Assembly: GCA_944470555.2 (NCBI GenBank)
Contig: OX104127.1
Location: 98,418,708-98,482,707, forward strand
Reading direction: 5' to 3'
DNA: 64,000 nucleotides
DNA from: Heterobilharzia americana
Lineage: Eukaryota; Platyhelminthes; Trematoda; Strigeidida; Schistosomatidae
The position numbers were made by a program, and so were the translations under genes. Under the pieces are notes generated by a model, which had not been told where the DNA came from, ran no database searches, and was given only the letters and a program-made list of their open reading frames with translations. Positions within the stretch are counted from its first letter, which is position 1. Every line of letters starts with the position of its first letter. Shown piece by piece: positions 23,798-36,854 of this stretch.

Positions 23798-24981
23798 GTA
23801 ACTAGTCTCTGATCAATTGACAACGGTCATTGTCCCCATCAAGTTGCGTGTAAATACTACCAGGATCTATTTGTGAGCATTGGTCTGAAGACTAGTGTTA
23901 ATGCTAACTTGTGTGTATATTTCATTATGAGAATTCTTAAAGAGGGTAGCACACTGCACTGATTTGTGAAAACACTTCTTCCTGTGGCAGGCAGGGAAAT
24001 GTTGTCAGAAATGGAAGACATGTAACTGAAGTGCATTTGAATGTCTACGAAAACACTTGCTTTTATCATATCGATGTTCTGTATGAAGCGTAGCACACCG
24101 GGATATCTAGAACGCCAAGTATCATAATGTTGTAAGAGGTGAAATTTCAGTTACCTACATTTTAGTCTTTGGCACAGATAATTTCCTATCTTCTCACAGT
24201 AAAATGATGATAACTGACTTCTATTTTTCATCTCAATGCTGAAGTGAAGCAGATGTTGTGTTTGAACATAGGTTCAACAAGAAAGGCAACTCATTTTCTC
24301 TTAATCTCTTTTTCAGATACTCGGAGATGGCCATTCTACACTCTACAGATGAAACAAGTATTCGGTTGTCTTGTACCTATCGCTGTCACGCGCCTTCTTC
24401 TTGCTTAGAAAAAACAATATTTGTTTTCAAATACATTTTCTTCGAAAGGATTATAATTCTGATAATGTATGTAACTGAGAAAGTGTAGTTTTCGCTTCAG
24501 AACATATATTTTCCCATTCTGAAGAACAATTATTTTATTATACCAATATTCATTTATTGTCAGAATATATTCTATATCATAAAATACTTTGTTTTTTGTA
24601 TTTGCGAAACATGGGGAAAACTATTCATTGTATGTCTTATGGTGCGAATCAAGAAATATTTCACACTTACTAACAAGCATTCAGTGGAGTGCAGATAAGA
24701 AAATGTGAGGCTTATACTTTCGTGTCTCTGTTTCATAAAGATTAAGCAAGCAACTGTTGTTGTATCCCGGAAGTAAATAGAAGGTCTATTTTAATTTGCA
24801 GAAGCATTCGAAATGAATATGTGAGGCTTACACTTTCTCATGTTGTGCCCCAGGAGTAAATATGAGGTCTATGTTAATTTGTGGAATCATTCAAAATGAA
24901 CGAAACAATTCAGGAATAACATTCAGTTTCGCTTATTAGTTCACTAGTTGCACATGTTTTTGGGCAATGTTTATTTGACAG

Positions 24982-24990
24982 CACATTGCT
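24982..24990 (+). CDS. Candidate micro-exon, 9 nt
   Basis: CACATTGCT between ggcaatgtttatttgacag and the perfect donor gtgagt. Adds Ser at the junction, then His-Cys, in phase 1. Nine-nt exons cannot be supported by frame alone. Confidence 0.32.
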
Positions 24991-26452
24991 GTGAGTTTGA
25001 AAGGTGAAGTAACTCTCCAGTCTGAAACCTACTAGTTAAAAGTCGCTTACAAACAATGACGTACTGTGAGTCAACAATTTTCAAATTTAATCCAATACAA
25101 TACCATCTGAAAAGACAACGGAATATTTTAATACAGAAATCAGCGCAAACATAAATACAAACTATAACCTCTGTTTGAAGACACGTTTCATCGAACACAA
25201 AACATTCAGTGTTCAGCTTGATTTGAGATGGACAATTTTCGAAAGCTGACAAAGATGGGGTTGTTTTAATCAGTTGATTTTAGAGCTGGTAGCTGTACCT
25301 ATTTGCCCGACTCATTTGTCTGTGAACAAGGTATAAACATGTATTTCACATGAATTCATGTCAAGACATTATTGAGTGGATATGAGTGGAATTAAGCGTC
25401 AGGGTAATTTGTCTCATATGTCAGTGAATGTGAAATATCATGCACAAGGTTTCGACTTTGAAGATATCCAGACTTGAGACAGACAAGGTATAAATAATAC
25501 CGGAGAGTCCTTAGAAGGGTGGAATTCAGATAAATTGGTTACCATAAGAAGTGTGTACAGAAGTGCACGAAATATATCAAGAAATAGTGAAAATGGCAAA
25601 TAAGTACAAGGTCAGGATTGCACTCAATGATGCGATGATCTTGCGAGACGACCAACTACAGACCACTTGGTCAGGTCGGGAAAACTACTGGGACACCTAT
25701 GAAGGAATCCCTGTAGCTGACATCTTGAAACCATTTTTCTTTCTAACTGAAGAAGCAGTGGACGAATAATTGGATGAGAGGAAAAACGGAAGATGTTTTC
25801 CAAACAAATAGATCTGTGAGTTAGGAATTAACGCACTCTCCGCAAGTGTTCCAAATTAAATGATACCTGTGTTGTGAAATAGTCTGCCTATTTCGAAAAA
25901 CTCTTGAACATCAGGACGGGCTCTCAATTTACCGAGTGTTGCTGCATATACGGAACCACCTGTTATTTCAGCCGAGTCCACACCAAATTTTATTTCGTGA
26001 ACGAGATAGTTTCGGTGTGAGCTACTCCAAAAACAAGTGAATAGGAGTGTGATAATTAATGGCATTTGCAAGTGTTTGTGAACTGTATTTGTCAAGTACA
26101 AATATTCTCGAAGCGATGAAACGCATTTCAGTGTCGTTTTGTAAGTTAAATCTGTGAATGATATGGGCATTTATGAATGGATCAATTTATTAGAAGTGAA
26201 TTTAAAATCAATGTTTGAACAACGTTTTCCGGTCTCTAGGTTTCTGGTACTGTTTCGAGCAAATAGGCTTCCGGTGATCACATCAATGGTTGAAATTTTA
26301 TTCTTGAACAATACGTTGGCTCAAAATGTAACTAAGTCACTGTGTGTGATATATTCTGTTTTTGGAATTTCAGAGTGATTCAATATGCAAAATAGCCACT
26401 TGGGAGACTAGTTTAGCTGAATGTCGTTCAGTTTGTCTCTTGCTTCATACAG

Positions 26453-26512
26453 TTTCCTGTAACACTCACATGAAGCCTTGGAGATTCAGCAGTTACATCG
26501 AAATCTCTGTAG
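26453..26512 (+). CDS. Candidate exon, 60 nt, Cys/Trp-containing
   Basis: Strong acceptor (tttgtctcttgcttcatacag), donor GTAG|gtaaac. Open only in phase 1: SCNTHMKPWRFSSYIEISV. An earlier acceptor at 26374 gives a longer exon (139 nt) in the same frame containing ECRSVC, but entering in phase 0, which breaks the series. The length matches the mucin exon but the sequence is unrelated. Confidence 0.38.
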
Positions 26513-28231
26513 GTAAACGAAAAATGGTTATCACAATGAATCAGTCTTATGCTCAACAAATTCAAGGTACTTACAAGACCACTTTTCACATCATATTCAT
26601 TAGTCCGCTTCATTCTGTTTAACAAAATATTTTATTAGTCAACAATCACTTTATTTTGTCAGCGTTATTTGTTTGCGTACTTAATGTCAATTTGAAACAT
26701 CCCACTTTCCACCTCTATCCCATATAGTTTTGAACTCTGTAGTATCACTCAACCTTGTGCTCTGACAATCTATTTTCTACTGGGAAATAATAACGAAGGC
26801 ATAAGTACGTCTAGTAAATTACACAGCGTTGTGAGACGTCGATCATAATTTTAAATATGTGGTGTGTCAGCGCTATGCATTTCGAATAAGCTGGTGACAC
26901 ATTTACTGTCGAACTGTCGACATGAAAATGCAAAATAGTCAATTATGTCAGTGGCTAAGATTAAAACAGGAACAGTGAGAATTACATTTGATACTTTTGA
27001 TTCAGCATGGAACTTTAAGCACACGAAATTGCAACAAACTTACTTCTTGCAAAATATTTTTGAATACTATCTAGTGACACTTATAGCAAAAATATTATAG
27101 GCGATAATGTGTGAGGAAGGACTATTGTCAGGTTATCATGTTGTCTCAGTGTATGTCGTTTCAGAGGAGGAGGAATAGTTGAAGTTCATTGAAACTGCCC
27201 GAAAATCTGCAAACAATTGAATGACTCTGGGCTATTCATTGGTGCTGAATTGGCGATGAAGTCATTGGTAGTTTTTACCTGGAACGACGAAATGTGTCTC
27301 ACCGCAAAGCATCTAGCCTAAAGAATGCATCTCATGCGGTATCGTCCAAATATTTTACATACATGTTTCAGCGTTTTTGTCCGTGTTTTATTTATGCAAG
27401 AAATCCAATCGACCTCACACTGTTTGAGGTAATACACTTGATAATCACTGCAGGACACTCATATTTTTTATGTATTTTGATGCTATTTCAAAGTGAGATG
27501 CTGACTGAATGAAAATAACAGGTAGACCAACAGGTATTTTTTTATTTATTGATAGATATTGTGGTGTTAGTATGCTATCGGCGACTAATGCCTGTTAGTC
27601 GTATGCCTTAAGTTGCACGACTATTTAGCGAGACGTGCGATGATTAGAAACGTTGAAATTAATTTTTATTTGGTGATAAACTGCTCCAGACAAAACTGCA
27701 TGGTATTTTCGGCATCTGTAATGGCATTCACGAAACAGTCATTAAGATGATAATTGGAAAATCGAATGCTGCGGACAATAATGAGTCTGAATAAACTAAT
27801 CTGTGGATAAGTAAATTCAGGAAATAATATGAATTTAGGATTATGTTACTTGAATAACCTTATTCACTGACTCAGCTTCAGTGTTTTGAAATTTCCTCAC
27901 TTCTTTCATGGAATGTGATAAGCTATGACTACTGGTGAAGAAATTTCAGTCTAATTAGTTGTGCGAAATACTAAAATATTCCCAAGTACTTATGTTGCAT
28001 TTGATAATTCGGCATGTCGACGAAGTATCCAACCTGTTTTATAAAACAAAAACGTTTTACTGGAGGCATGAGCAGTTCAGTCACTCAAGGGATGCAATTG
28101 GTGTTGGTGATAAATTTTGACCAATACACAATGGTGACTAATAGCTCTAGGATCTGATACATCCAGAGTGCAGTCATGAGAACCTGTAGAAATCCTGACT
28201 CCTTCCAGATACCTGCTCACTGGTTGGCAAA

Positions 28232-29390
28232 TCGATGGATACATTTGAGTTTGCACAGAAAATAGACAAAACTAGTGTTATTAACGGACCGAAGAGTTTT
28301 TATGATATATCACCATTGTTTATCAACATGCCACTGGAGGAAACAGTAGATATGGTCTGTCTTTACTCAGATGAAATATGCATGTCGGAGATGGTATTCA
28401 AGAAACTGTTGCTTCGTGTACCGAAATCACGGAACTGCAGTTCGACAACAGATTCTACCGATGAATAGATGGATTAGTGGTGGGAGTTTCTTTCGGACTC
28501 ATTATAGCCGTCATATTTGTTGTCAGTCTGAAGAGTTAAATTAGCTCTACCTATTAGTCAAACCATAATACATAACAAGTGTGTTAACGAGGTGCTTGTT
28601 TTATGTTACCACCAGGATGATGCAACAAAACTGACAGAAGTGTCTAATAAGGGGCATGTAGATGTTGAGTTTATCATGGAATATGAGAACATGAATGAAT
28701 TTCATGTCTCGTTCTCAGAGCTTTGGCAAAGAATAGATGACACTGACAGAGAGCGGTTTGCAGAAAAGAATCACCGAGTAGACGGTATCTTCATTTTAAC
28801 AGTTCCTGCCGCTTGAGTTGTAGGCAATGATTAGTTGAAATGATTTGTCATAGCGACAGGAATTTCGTCCATCATACAAGCTAAGTGAAAGAAATCAGTT
28901 CATCAAGAGCTGTCTAAAAGAAAACGGCTGCCCTCAGAGGTTCATGGATGAAGTCAAAACGAAAGAAGTGAATGGCCTTGATACTGCCGAAAAAAGTCAG
29001 TTTCTCACTGTGTTTGACTTTCAGGGAGAATGAAACGATGAACAAGGAAGATAGAAGAATTAGAACAGCATTCAAACTCAATTTTTCAACCAGCATATTG
29101 AGTTCTATAGGTAAAAACAAAGTCTTATCACAAGAATTACGTGTCAACAGGTTCCCGACTTCAGTCACCTCAACTCACATTTGCCAATTCACGTGTAAAT
29201 GTCAGAGGAAATATATCGAGGGGACAGAAACGAGAGCTGAAATTCGGTTTCATGTACAAGTTCAAACTAAGTTGATCATGATGGAGGCGAATTTTGATAA
29301 AAGACCGTTTGCTAAGCTTTCGATGATTACAGAACATGACGTCCAGATCTGGAATGCAATTAAAGATTGGCAGAATCAACTGCTATGAGC
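28232..29390 (+). mobile_element. Degenerate Penelope-like element (RT and GIY-YIG-type region)
   Basis: Broken frames give Penelope-family landmarks in order. FYDISPLFINMPLEETVDM (28295-28355) corresponds to the family's FDV-SLFT-xP block. A frame change and stop follow, at ELQFDNRFYR-stop-IDG (28432-28475), the block that reads Y-RQ-DG-AMGSP in intact elements. Next come CYHQDDATKL (28605-28635), the damaged catalytic aspartate box, and DVEFIMEYEN-MNEFHVSF (28665-28710). Near 29175-29235 HICQFTCKCQRKYIEGTE resembles the CxC...YIGRTER start of the GIY-YIG nuclease domain. At least two frameshifts and stops mean it is dead. The 5' part of RT is missing. On the same strand as the host gene. 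Confidence 0.7.
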
Positions 29391-31690
29391 AAAATATAAA
29401 TGAACTTGTTCTTCGAAAAGAAGCAGTTCGCCTTCATATTTGATGGTAGAAATTGTTTTGTTTTGCTGTTCACATCACTTCTTTTAAATATTGATGTGGC
29501 TTTTTTCTTTACACCTTTTAACAACTGATTTTATATTCGGTTCGTATATTATCTTCATAATTTTACTGAATAACTCAAACTGTTTTGCCTCAACTCATTA
29601 TCTGTTTGTAATCTTGGGTCTTTATTATTTGCATATGACGTGCACTTACGCAATCTTCTCTGTTCCGTGCTCGTCTTGACGCATGTAGAGAATAACAATC
29701 TAATGACATAAACAGTGGAAAACTCTGACTTCAGTTTCAATTATGTATTTTATCTGGATTTGTTGAATCCATATAGTCCCTTTTATTATTTTCCGCTAAC
29801 AGTCCATCTTCTGCACAATCAATAAGACATGTGGACATTATTTCTTTTTAACTACCTCATAGCATGTACGCAGTTGAAGTTAGGGCAACGAAATACAATG
29901 ATATCACTCATTTCTTTTGCTTCGTTGAAATTTTCGAAGGGAACCAGTTGTATGAAATTACTTTAGTGCTATTCTTTTGTTTGCTATTTACTTAAGATTA
30001 ATAAGAGACTGTTCATGTATGTAACGATATTATATGCTCAGCAGTTGTGCTCGGTGTTTCATAAAATTCATTTATTTATTTCACCTGTACTTGTTTGCTT
30101 TATTCTGAAAAGATGGGATAGATTTCATTTTATCTATGAGTTAATATGCCTACCTAACTAGGTATCTGCCGACAAATGAGAACTGAAGTTTGTTACATTC
30201 ACTTGAGGATAGGATATTTTATGGCAACCAGGTGAGAAACTCTTAGGTGTGAACTAGGTTGTTGAATGAAGATTCAGTCGAAGAGGTATTATCTGTAATA
30301 TGCTTACGCAAAAAACAGAAAAATCGATCATTTTCCACTACGTTTTTGAATGCATAGATAAAAATTCGATAAGGAGCAGTTTTACGAAATGGAATAAGGA
30401 GAAGTTGATCAAACAGATATCACTTCAGCTTAGCTAGTAAGAAGAAATCGAAGATGAGTAGGCACTCACCTTCGATAGTGACTAACAACGTCATTTTTCT
30501 ATGCACGGAATAATTTTCGTGACCGACCTCGTTTCAGCTGATGTCGAAAACACTAGTCTCTCAACATCCTTCTTACTTCACTGACACGTAAAATAGTGAG
30601 TCTGTCTACACTTTCATAAATAGGATTCGTCGTAGGAGGAAATGAGATTTCATGTCGTAGATAATAAATACTAAACTGTAGCTGCTACTAACCGTCATTC
30701 AACAGCCATTTGATTTAGTAAAGAGCGTATGTCAGGGTAGTGAATGTAGTAGTAGGAATAGTGTAAGGCGAAGATTTCTCAATTGTTTTCTTAGTGCATA
30801 AGTGTTCTTAGTAGAGATAATGTCTGGTTCTTTGACTGGATTGAAAATATAAAATGCTGTTAGATAAGTTCAGGTTTACTCTTTTCTGAGACCAAATAGG
30901 TAACTATAAGTTTCAGTGTCAGGGAAATTGCATGACACCTCATAATGTCACCAGTTGAAGTTGGTCAAACAAATTACACAGATAAGCTTTACATTAGGTC
31001 ATTAGCAGAAATTCGTCCATTATTTTGTTGACTATACTAAAATGATTAAGAAAGTTCACTTTTCTCAGGAAATTGAGCAATATTTCAAACGTTTCTGTGA
31101 GCTGTATGGCAAACTACACAGAAAAGCATATCATTCAGTCCACAAACAATTTCAAATGTTTTAAATGCTATTCACAGTCGGTTTACTATTATTGGCTGCA
31201 CAGATAAATGTCTTATTTCAGTGTAGAGAAACAGGATTTTGTTCACGATCCTAAATCCAATGTAACATTTATCTCAACCGGAAGACTTGGAAAGAATCTT
31301 CAATCATTACTTCATGATGTAGTTTCCAGTATGCATTTTTCCAAAGTAAGAACAACCGACATCGTAGGAAGAATCGAATTCATTTCATGTTCTCCAAATC
31401 TTTCACAAACACTCTCGATTGAAATTGGTGAACAATCAGCTGCCAGTATCAAATATAAGCAGTTCAGTTTGCAGGTTTTTGAAACTGATTGTTTCCACAG
31501 TAGTACTGATCATGAGCTGCCGTCGTCTGGAGAATCATGAAAAGCTTGGGGGAACTGGATATCTGTTTCGTCTGAGTACATTCACGACCTCCACCACATT
31601 CTGAAATCAGGAGCATCAGGTTTCTCATCAAGCACCTTACAATCCAACTACTGAGTCAGAATTTTTCCACCAGTTCCGGATAAAGCACAG

Positions 31691-31756
31691 TCAGTAGCAC
31701 GTCTCCAGTGACCTCTGTTCTCTGAGATCTTTTGAACCTGGTTCCACGACAGTCCA
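31691..31756 (-). mobile_element. 66-nt internal fragment of the RTE-like element
   Basis: Matches 16830-16895 of the full-length element at 63 of 66 positions by eye. It has no (TAA)n tail and no 5' end, so it is not a normal retrotransposition product; more likely filler DNA or a deletion remnant. Confidence 0.8.
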
Positions 31757-32932
31757 AATCATCTTCACATGTGATTTCATTATTCATGCAGGTAACGGCT
31801 TCTCAAACACAGTTGTTTTACTTGCATCAGTAAGACCATCATCGAATACGTCCTTCACATATACACACCTATATATATACATTTTTTAAGATAAAGCAAT
31901 TGTGGTTTGTGATGATGGTTCAGGTGAGTCGGAAATCTAGTTTTTGGGAGAATATTACGGTGGTTGTACAAAGCGAATGACATTAACGTTGGACAGAAAT
32001 GGACATGCCGTGAACCACCACCACAGAAATACGATGGATTAAAGCAAACTGAAAATGAAGAGAATATTGATAATGTTGGGGGATGATATGTCAGACAGTG
32101 AGGTGAATGATAAGAACGAAAACAGTAAGTAAAGCTTAGGGAAAAACTTTTCGTCAAAATGATGCAAGATAAACTAAAACTTTCCTATTGTACACATACA
32201 TTCATTTTCAAAGAATAGATTGCTTCTACTTCTGCAAAACGCATCAGTCTACCATTACTTTTTCCATTTGTAGCGTAAAAAGCTGCGTTGGAGTCAGCAG
32301 CAAGGATGTGGAAATCAGCAACATCGCTAGATAGTCTCGCACCGACCAGTGATACACTTTTCGGTACATGTTAAGAGGTTCTTTCAGCAAAGACTCTCTC
32401 ACTTCTTCCAAGACATATGCATTCCTAAGTACAAATAAATAAAAGGACACGGATAGGGTTAAAACAACTTTTGAATCAAGTGTATATATGTAAGTGTTAG
32501 AGCACTCAACGTAAATTGTCTTCACTCTAACTCATTCAAACGAAACATTCGTGGTTATTATACCAAAATCATTTGAATTTCAGGACTACTTCTATCTGAT
32601 CCACCAGAACTTTGAGATTTGTATTTCACTTCAGATAAGTGGCAATGAAGTGAGAATCTGGGGATAAGTTTCCATTTTTTGGAAGCAGTGTGTTGGTAAA
32701 GAGTTCCATGAATTGTACATCATGATATGTTTTGTACTGTTGGGTAGTTGAGGCAGTTTCCTCAGTTAATTAACGAAAGATTATTCATTCCCTGAAACAG
32801 TAGGTTTGTAAAACATTTCAATGAGTTGTGCTATTTTAATGTTGTCTCAGTTCAAGTCACTGTTATAAAAACCTTAGTGGCATAAAACACAACTAAGATT
32901 TACCTGTCTTAGTTCATTGTACTCTTTGTTTC

Positions 32933-32943
32933 AAAGTTAATGA
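32933..32943. repeat. Imperfect target-site duplication, tail side
   Basis: AAAGTTAATGA, against AAAGTCAATGA at 33354-33364 (10 of 11 identical). Confidence 0.65.
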
Positions 32944-33353
32944 TTATTATTATTGTTATTTTTCCATTGGGTTCCTAGTGAAACACAGGGCTTCAGTAGC
33001 ACGCCTCCATCCAGCCCTGTTCTCTGAAATCTTTTGAACCTGGCGCCACGACTGCCCACAAGTTTTCACTTCTTCCTCACATGGTCTCCTCCATGTCATC
33101 CTCGCCTCGGACGCCCAACTTGTCGTTTCTCGTCTGTATTCCACTCGAGTGCCTGACCTGATGCATGATGTTCCCAATCGGCCTTCTCAGTGTATGCTCA
33201 ATCTAATCCGACCCCGCTTTCTTCTGCATATTTGTTGGGCGATGATTGTTTTTAGTATGTTGGAAGTGCTTTTTGTGACACGCCAAGTTTCTGAACCACA
33301 AGAAGCACTGACTTGAGTGAATTGGTGTTGAAAATCTGGATCTTGTTCTGTGT
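32944..33353 (-). mobile_element. 5'-truncated RTE-like copy (3' end only)
   Basis: Starts with the trinucleotide-type tail (TTATTATTATTGTTATTTTT on the + strand). It encodes the extreme C-terminus of the polyprotein in a broken frame (WASEARMTW, QKISENRAGWRRATEALC). 5' truncation at about 33353, flanked by an 11-bp near-match duplication, is the standard outcome of incomplete target-primed reverse transcription. Confidence 0.8.
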
Positions 33354-33364
33354 AAAGTCAATGA
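33354..33364. repeat. Imperfect target-site duplication, truncated-end side
   Basis: See 32933-32943. Confidence 0.65.
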
Positions 33365-36300
33365 AAGAGGTGCATTATTGATTTCATAAAGATATCTTCA
33401 CCTCGATTGGCGCTAGTAAGTGCGTGATAATAGGCAATATTCTTCTGTTCTGTTGAATCCCACACAGAATCCAACAATCTTTACAGTATACACAATGTTA
33501 GCAAACACTTGGGAATAAATGTATACACGGAAAAGGAAACTGTAAAGTGCAGTACTGGTAGTCTGGATATCTTCGAAGTTTATTTCCCTTTTATTAATGT
33601 TAGGAAATTGTTACTTGTCAACATTTCATGAATTTTTTGGGTGTTACAAGATTGAATATAGTGTATAGCCATCCAATAGTAGGTTTGTCTATTTGATATA
33701 GCGCATAATGATGCAGTAACAATTACTTTGTGATTTTTCAAGGATAAATTATCATATTATATGGTCATGAAAAATGACTTATGGCGAAAACGACATCAAG
33801 TAAATTAGTCTGTCACTGTGTTATATAAAATGCAGGAATCTAATACGGAATTACAGGCTACCACAGAGATCAATGTCTACGTCGATATTGACAAAATCTG
33901 GAATCACCAAGTCTGAGGGAGATAACTTCTGGATCGGTACTTCAAACAGTGACGAATTATGTCACCACATGTGTACAGGATGAACAAGCTTAATGTAGTT
34001 GTCTTAAAATATTTAAAGAGCTTCTAAAAAACCTTGACATGTTTTTCATTGTAAGCTTTTAAAAACGTTTAGCATATCTTCACAAAATAAAGTTGTAATG
34101 AAACATGCTTACTGAAGACAAACCACCATACCTTGTATTTATTCTCCTTATAAAATTTGTTCACACTGACAAACTTCTCATTGTGTGATAAACCTGAACT
34201 CTTGCAACAACTGTCTACAAGAAATCGTTTCATCTACCCATTGAAACAGTCTCCCTAAGTTCAAGCTAGTTTGATGATGAATAGGTGTGTGAAACTTATT
34301 CAAAGCTGATCGGATAAGCCTAAAGATTTTGATACGGTGCTTGGCATGAGTTAAATGTTAGCCTGTTTATCAGTTGTTTCGCTTGAGTATTTACTGGTTT
34401 TCTTTATAAAGGTATGCTGAAATCTGAAAACAAAGAGACAGGTCAAAAGATGACAAGCATTTCGGAAAATACGTTTCTATGTTGAGTGTTTCTTTTGAAA
34501 TCTACACACAGGGATTTAGTTGGCGTCTCTACTCTGTTTCTTTGAAATATCACTGCTTTTGTGTTTTGTAGATACAACGATGACACAGTGATTTACTTAG
34601 AGAAATATGAAACACCTAAGTCAGTCCATTTCGAGCCCAATTTGTTTCTAAAGTGCGAATATTCTGGTAATCTAATAATTCTTCTGAGAAATCTATGGCT
34701 AACACAGTTAACATCTCACTTTGTTTAGGCATGTTAGGATAGTCTGAGAAGTAATTTTTACAACTTGAAGGTTTATTTGCTTCATGTGACTTCACATAGA
34801 AGTGCATAGTGGCTGTGTATTTGTGAGGTGTTGTCGCAATACTTTAAAGCATGTCGTGTTCACACTAACAGTTCACACTTTAAAGGTGAAATTCCTATAA
34901 CCCTTCAAACGACTTTTTGCCAAGGTGTTATGAGCATTGGAAAATGATTGTTGTTGCTAGGTCTATCGCTAATTGAAGCCTAAATCAGATAATCAATTAT
35001 CATGATCAAATTCATATCGAATTAAAACTAAGTGGTTAGTTTAGTGATTGATTCATCTATGCTGAGGGTTTAGAAAATATCAGTCGATTTCAGCTAACAG
35101 ATATCTGATTCATTGCCTTTCATGGTGTCACTGAACAACATGACTAGTTTTTGCATAATACATAGGAGTTTCTTCCTTATATGCATTTATGGGACAAGCA
35201 GACATGAGAAAGTGAAGACGAATGACACACTGCAAGATTGTTGTTATGACTTCCAGATATATAACTAGTGGAAGCCATCGGTGTGGCGTATAGATGTTGT
35301 TCCAGGGAATCAGTGATTTTGGATGCCTTACTAGTAAATAATTGTATTTGGTAGGCTTTAAAAAATTATTAAATTTCTTTAGGAACAAATTTTGCAGCCG
35401 CTAACAAGCTATCAATTGTCAAATAGTCCAACTAATTTGGGTTACCGTAATTTATAAATAAAAACTCATAGTTGATAGAAAATTATTAGGAAAGTTTTAA
35501 ATATTAGGGTTAGAGTAGAATACTTGGCTTTGTAGATGCTATACATGAAGCTGGTATGTTAATTCTATGATCACTTGCAAAAGTTAGGAAACGGACAATT
35601 ATCAAAATGGCAAAAAATAATTTTACGATGAAGTCGTGTATAAATAAAAGAGTTCCTGTCAATACTGAAATAGAAAGAAAAAATAGTTAACACAGTTATT
35701 TGAGCCATTCAATTTTCTGATACGAAAATTTCCTAATGTGTCCAAGAACGTGGGTAGCACCCTGTCCGTCTGCCTTTCCTCTCTACTATCCTAAGAAAAT
35801 ACAAGTACTTTGACAGCTGCAATTTAGCGTGATATGAGATATATAATTATCTACTATTATTTTGATTATTATGGTGACAAGTTTTGCTGTGAGAAATAAG
35901 TTACTAAGTAAGACCTTCCATTGTCGATCAAATTGTTGTTACTTGTCAATTTTGAATGTTAGACTGATTAACACTGACTCATTTCCAACCGATAAGCCGA
36001 ATACTTTAACTGCTGAAATATATCCACTAGGGGTTTCTCTGAGACGGATATTACTGCGAAACATTCCACCATGTCATCATGTGAATACAAGATCCGGGAG
36101 GTTAAAGGCATCTCCAATCTCGTCGACAAAATGCTTGAATGTGTCAGCTCTGTCGATTCACTTCTTGTAGTTTGGATTTCAGGTCATTCATTCAAGTAAA
36201 ATGATGAATTTAGGGTAAGTGGCTGCTTACCTCAGCAATTCAGCGTAATCAGAAGGCAGTAGGAACAAAAGCGAACATTGAAAGATTTCATATTATATGC

Positions 36301-36854
36301 ATGCAAGTGCCTTTAACACCTCGTAATTATGTTTGGTACACAAATCTGAAACTTCGGTCCTGACAAAGACAGCGTTTCCTTTCAGTGGGCACTATATAAA
36401 TGTTTCCAGAATCGGTTTACTCATATTTTGACACTTATAATATACAGGTGTGTAGGTGAACCAGAAAGTCAGACAAATTTTGTGGGTGCTAAATGATCTG
36501 AACATAATTTCGTTTGTCAAGAGACAGTCTAGCGACAATAAACTGATATTCCGATATTAAAAATGAACTCACTCTTCAAGGTTTCCGTCAGCTGCAGTGA
36601 CATTATTCCAAATTATTGATAAAAACTGAAAGAGGAGTAATATTTTTCAAGACTAATGGGAAACATTATTATTTGCTGATATTTGTAACTCCCGTTGTTA
36701 TACTGGATCGAATAGGTTGAACTTTGTCAGCATATGTGCTTTCTTGTGGATACCGATAGAGTTCAATCATTTCGATCCAGTGAAACAATAGGGAGTTAAA
36801 GTTTCAAAAATGGTAATCACTAATGCATGTTGTACAGAAAGCGGTTACCTTTCC

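Noticed and set aside
24317..24407. Possible terminal exon: strong acceptor ttaatctctttttcag, phase 1 open for about 29 codons to TAG with a hydrophobic tail
   Set aside because: No polyadenylation signal seen nearby and confident exons follow downstream. Could be an alternative 3' end but unsupported.
25551..25769. 72-codon ORF with coding-like peptide (TTWSGRENYWDTYEG)
   Set aside because: Neighbouring frames are also partly open and no family was recognised. Possibly old mobile-element debris.
26132..26140. 9-nt segment TGTCGTTTT before gtaagt
   Set aside because: Pyrimidine tract very short; at this length chance matches are expected.
27454..27492. 39-nt phase-1-open segment before gtgaga
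   Set aside because: Poor pyrimidine tract, hydrophobic composition unlike the other exons, second phase also open.
31208..31540. 110-codon ORF on the + strand
   Set aside because: No recognisable domain. With roughly 7% stop codons expected at this base composition, a few ORFs over 100 codons are expected by chance in 64 kb. Upstream cag sites give no phase-compatible exon.
32095..32124. 30-nt segment open only in phase 1 (SEVNDKNEN) with donor gtaagt
   Set aside because: The acceptor has almost no pyrimidine tract (ttgggggatgatatgtcag).
32244..32525. 93-codon ORF on the - strand preceded by a good acceptor-like sequence (ttatttatttgtacttag)
   Set aside because: No domain recognised and a second frame is equally open. 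May be decayed repeat, not enough to call a gene.
36183..36214. 32-nt exon-like segment (acceptor gtttggatttcag, donor gtaagt)
   Set aside because: Length is not a multiple of three and phase 1 contains TAA.
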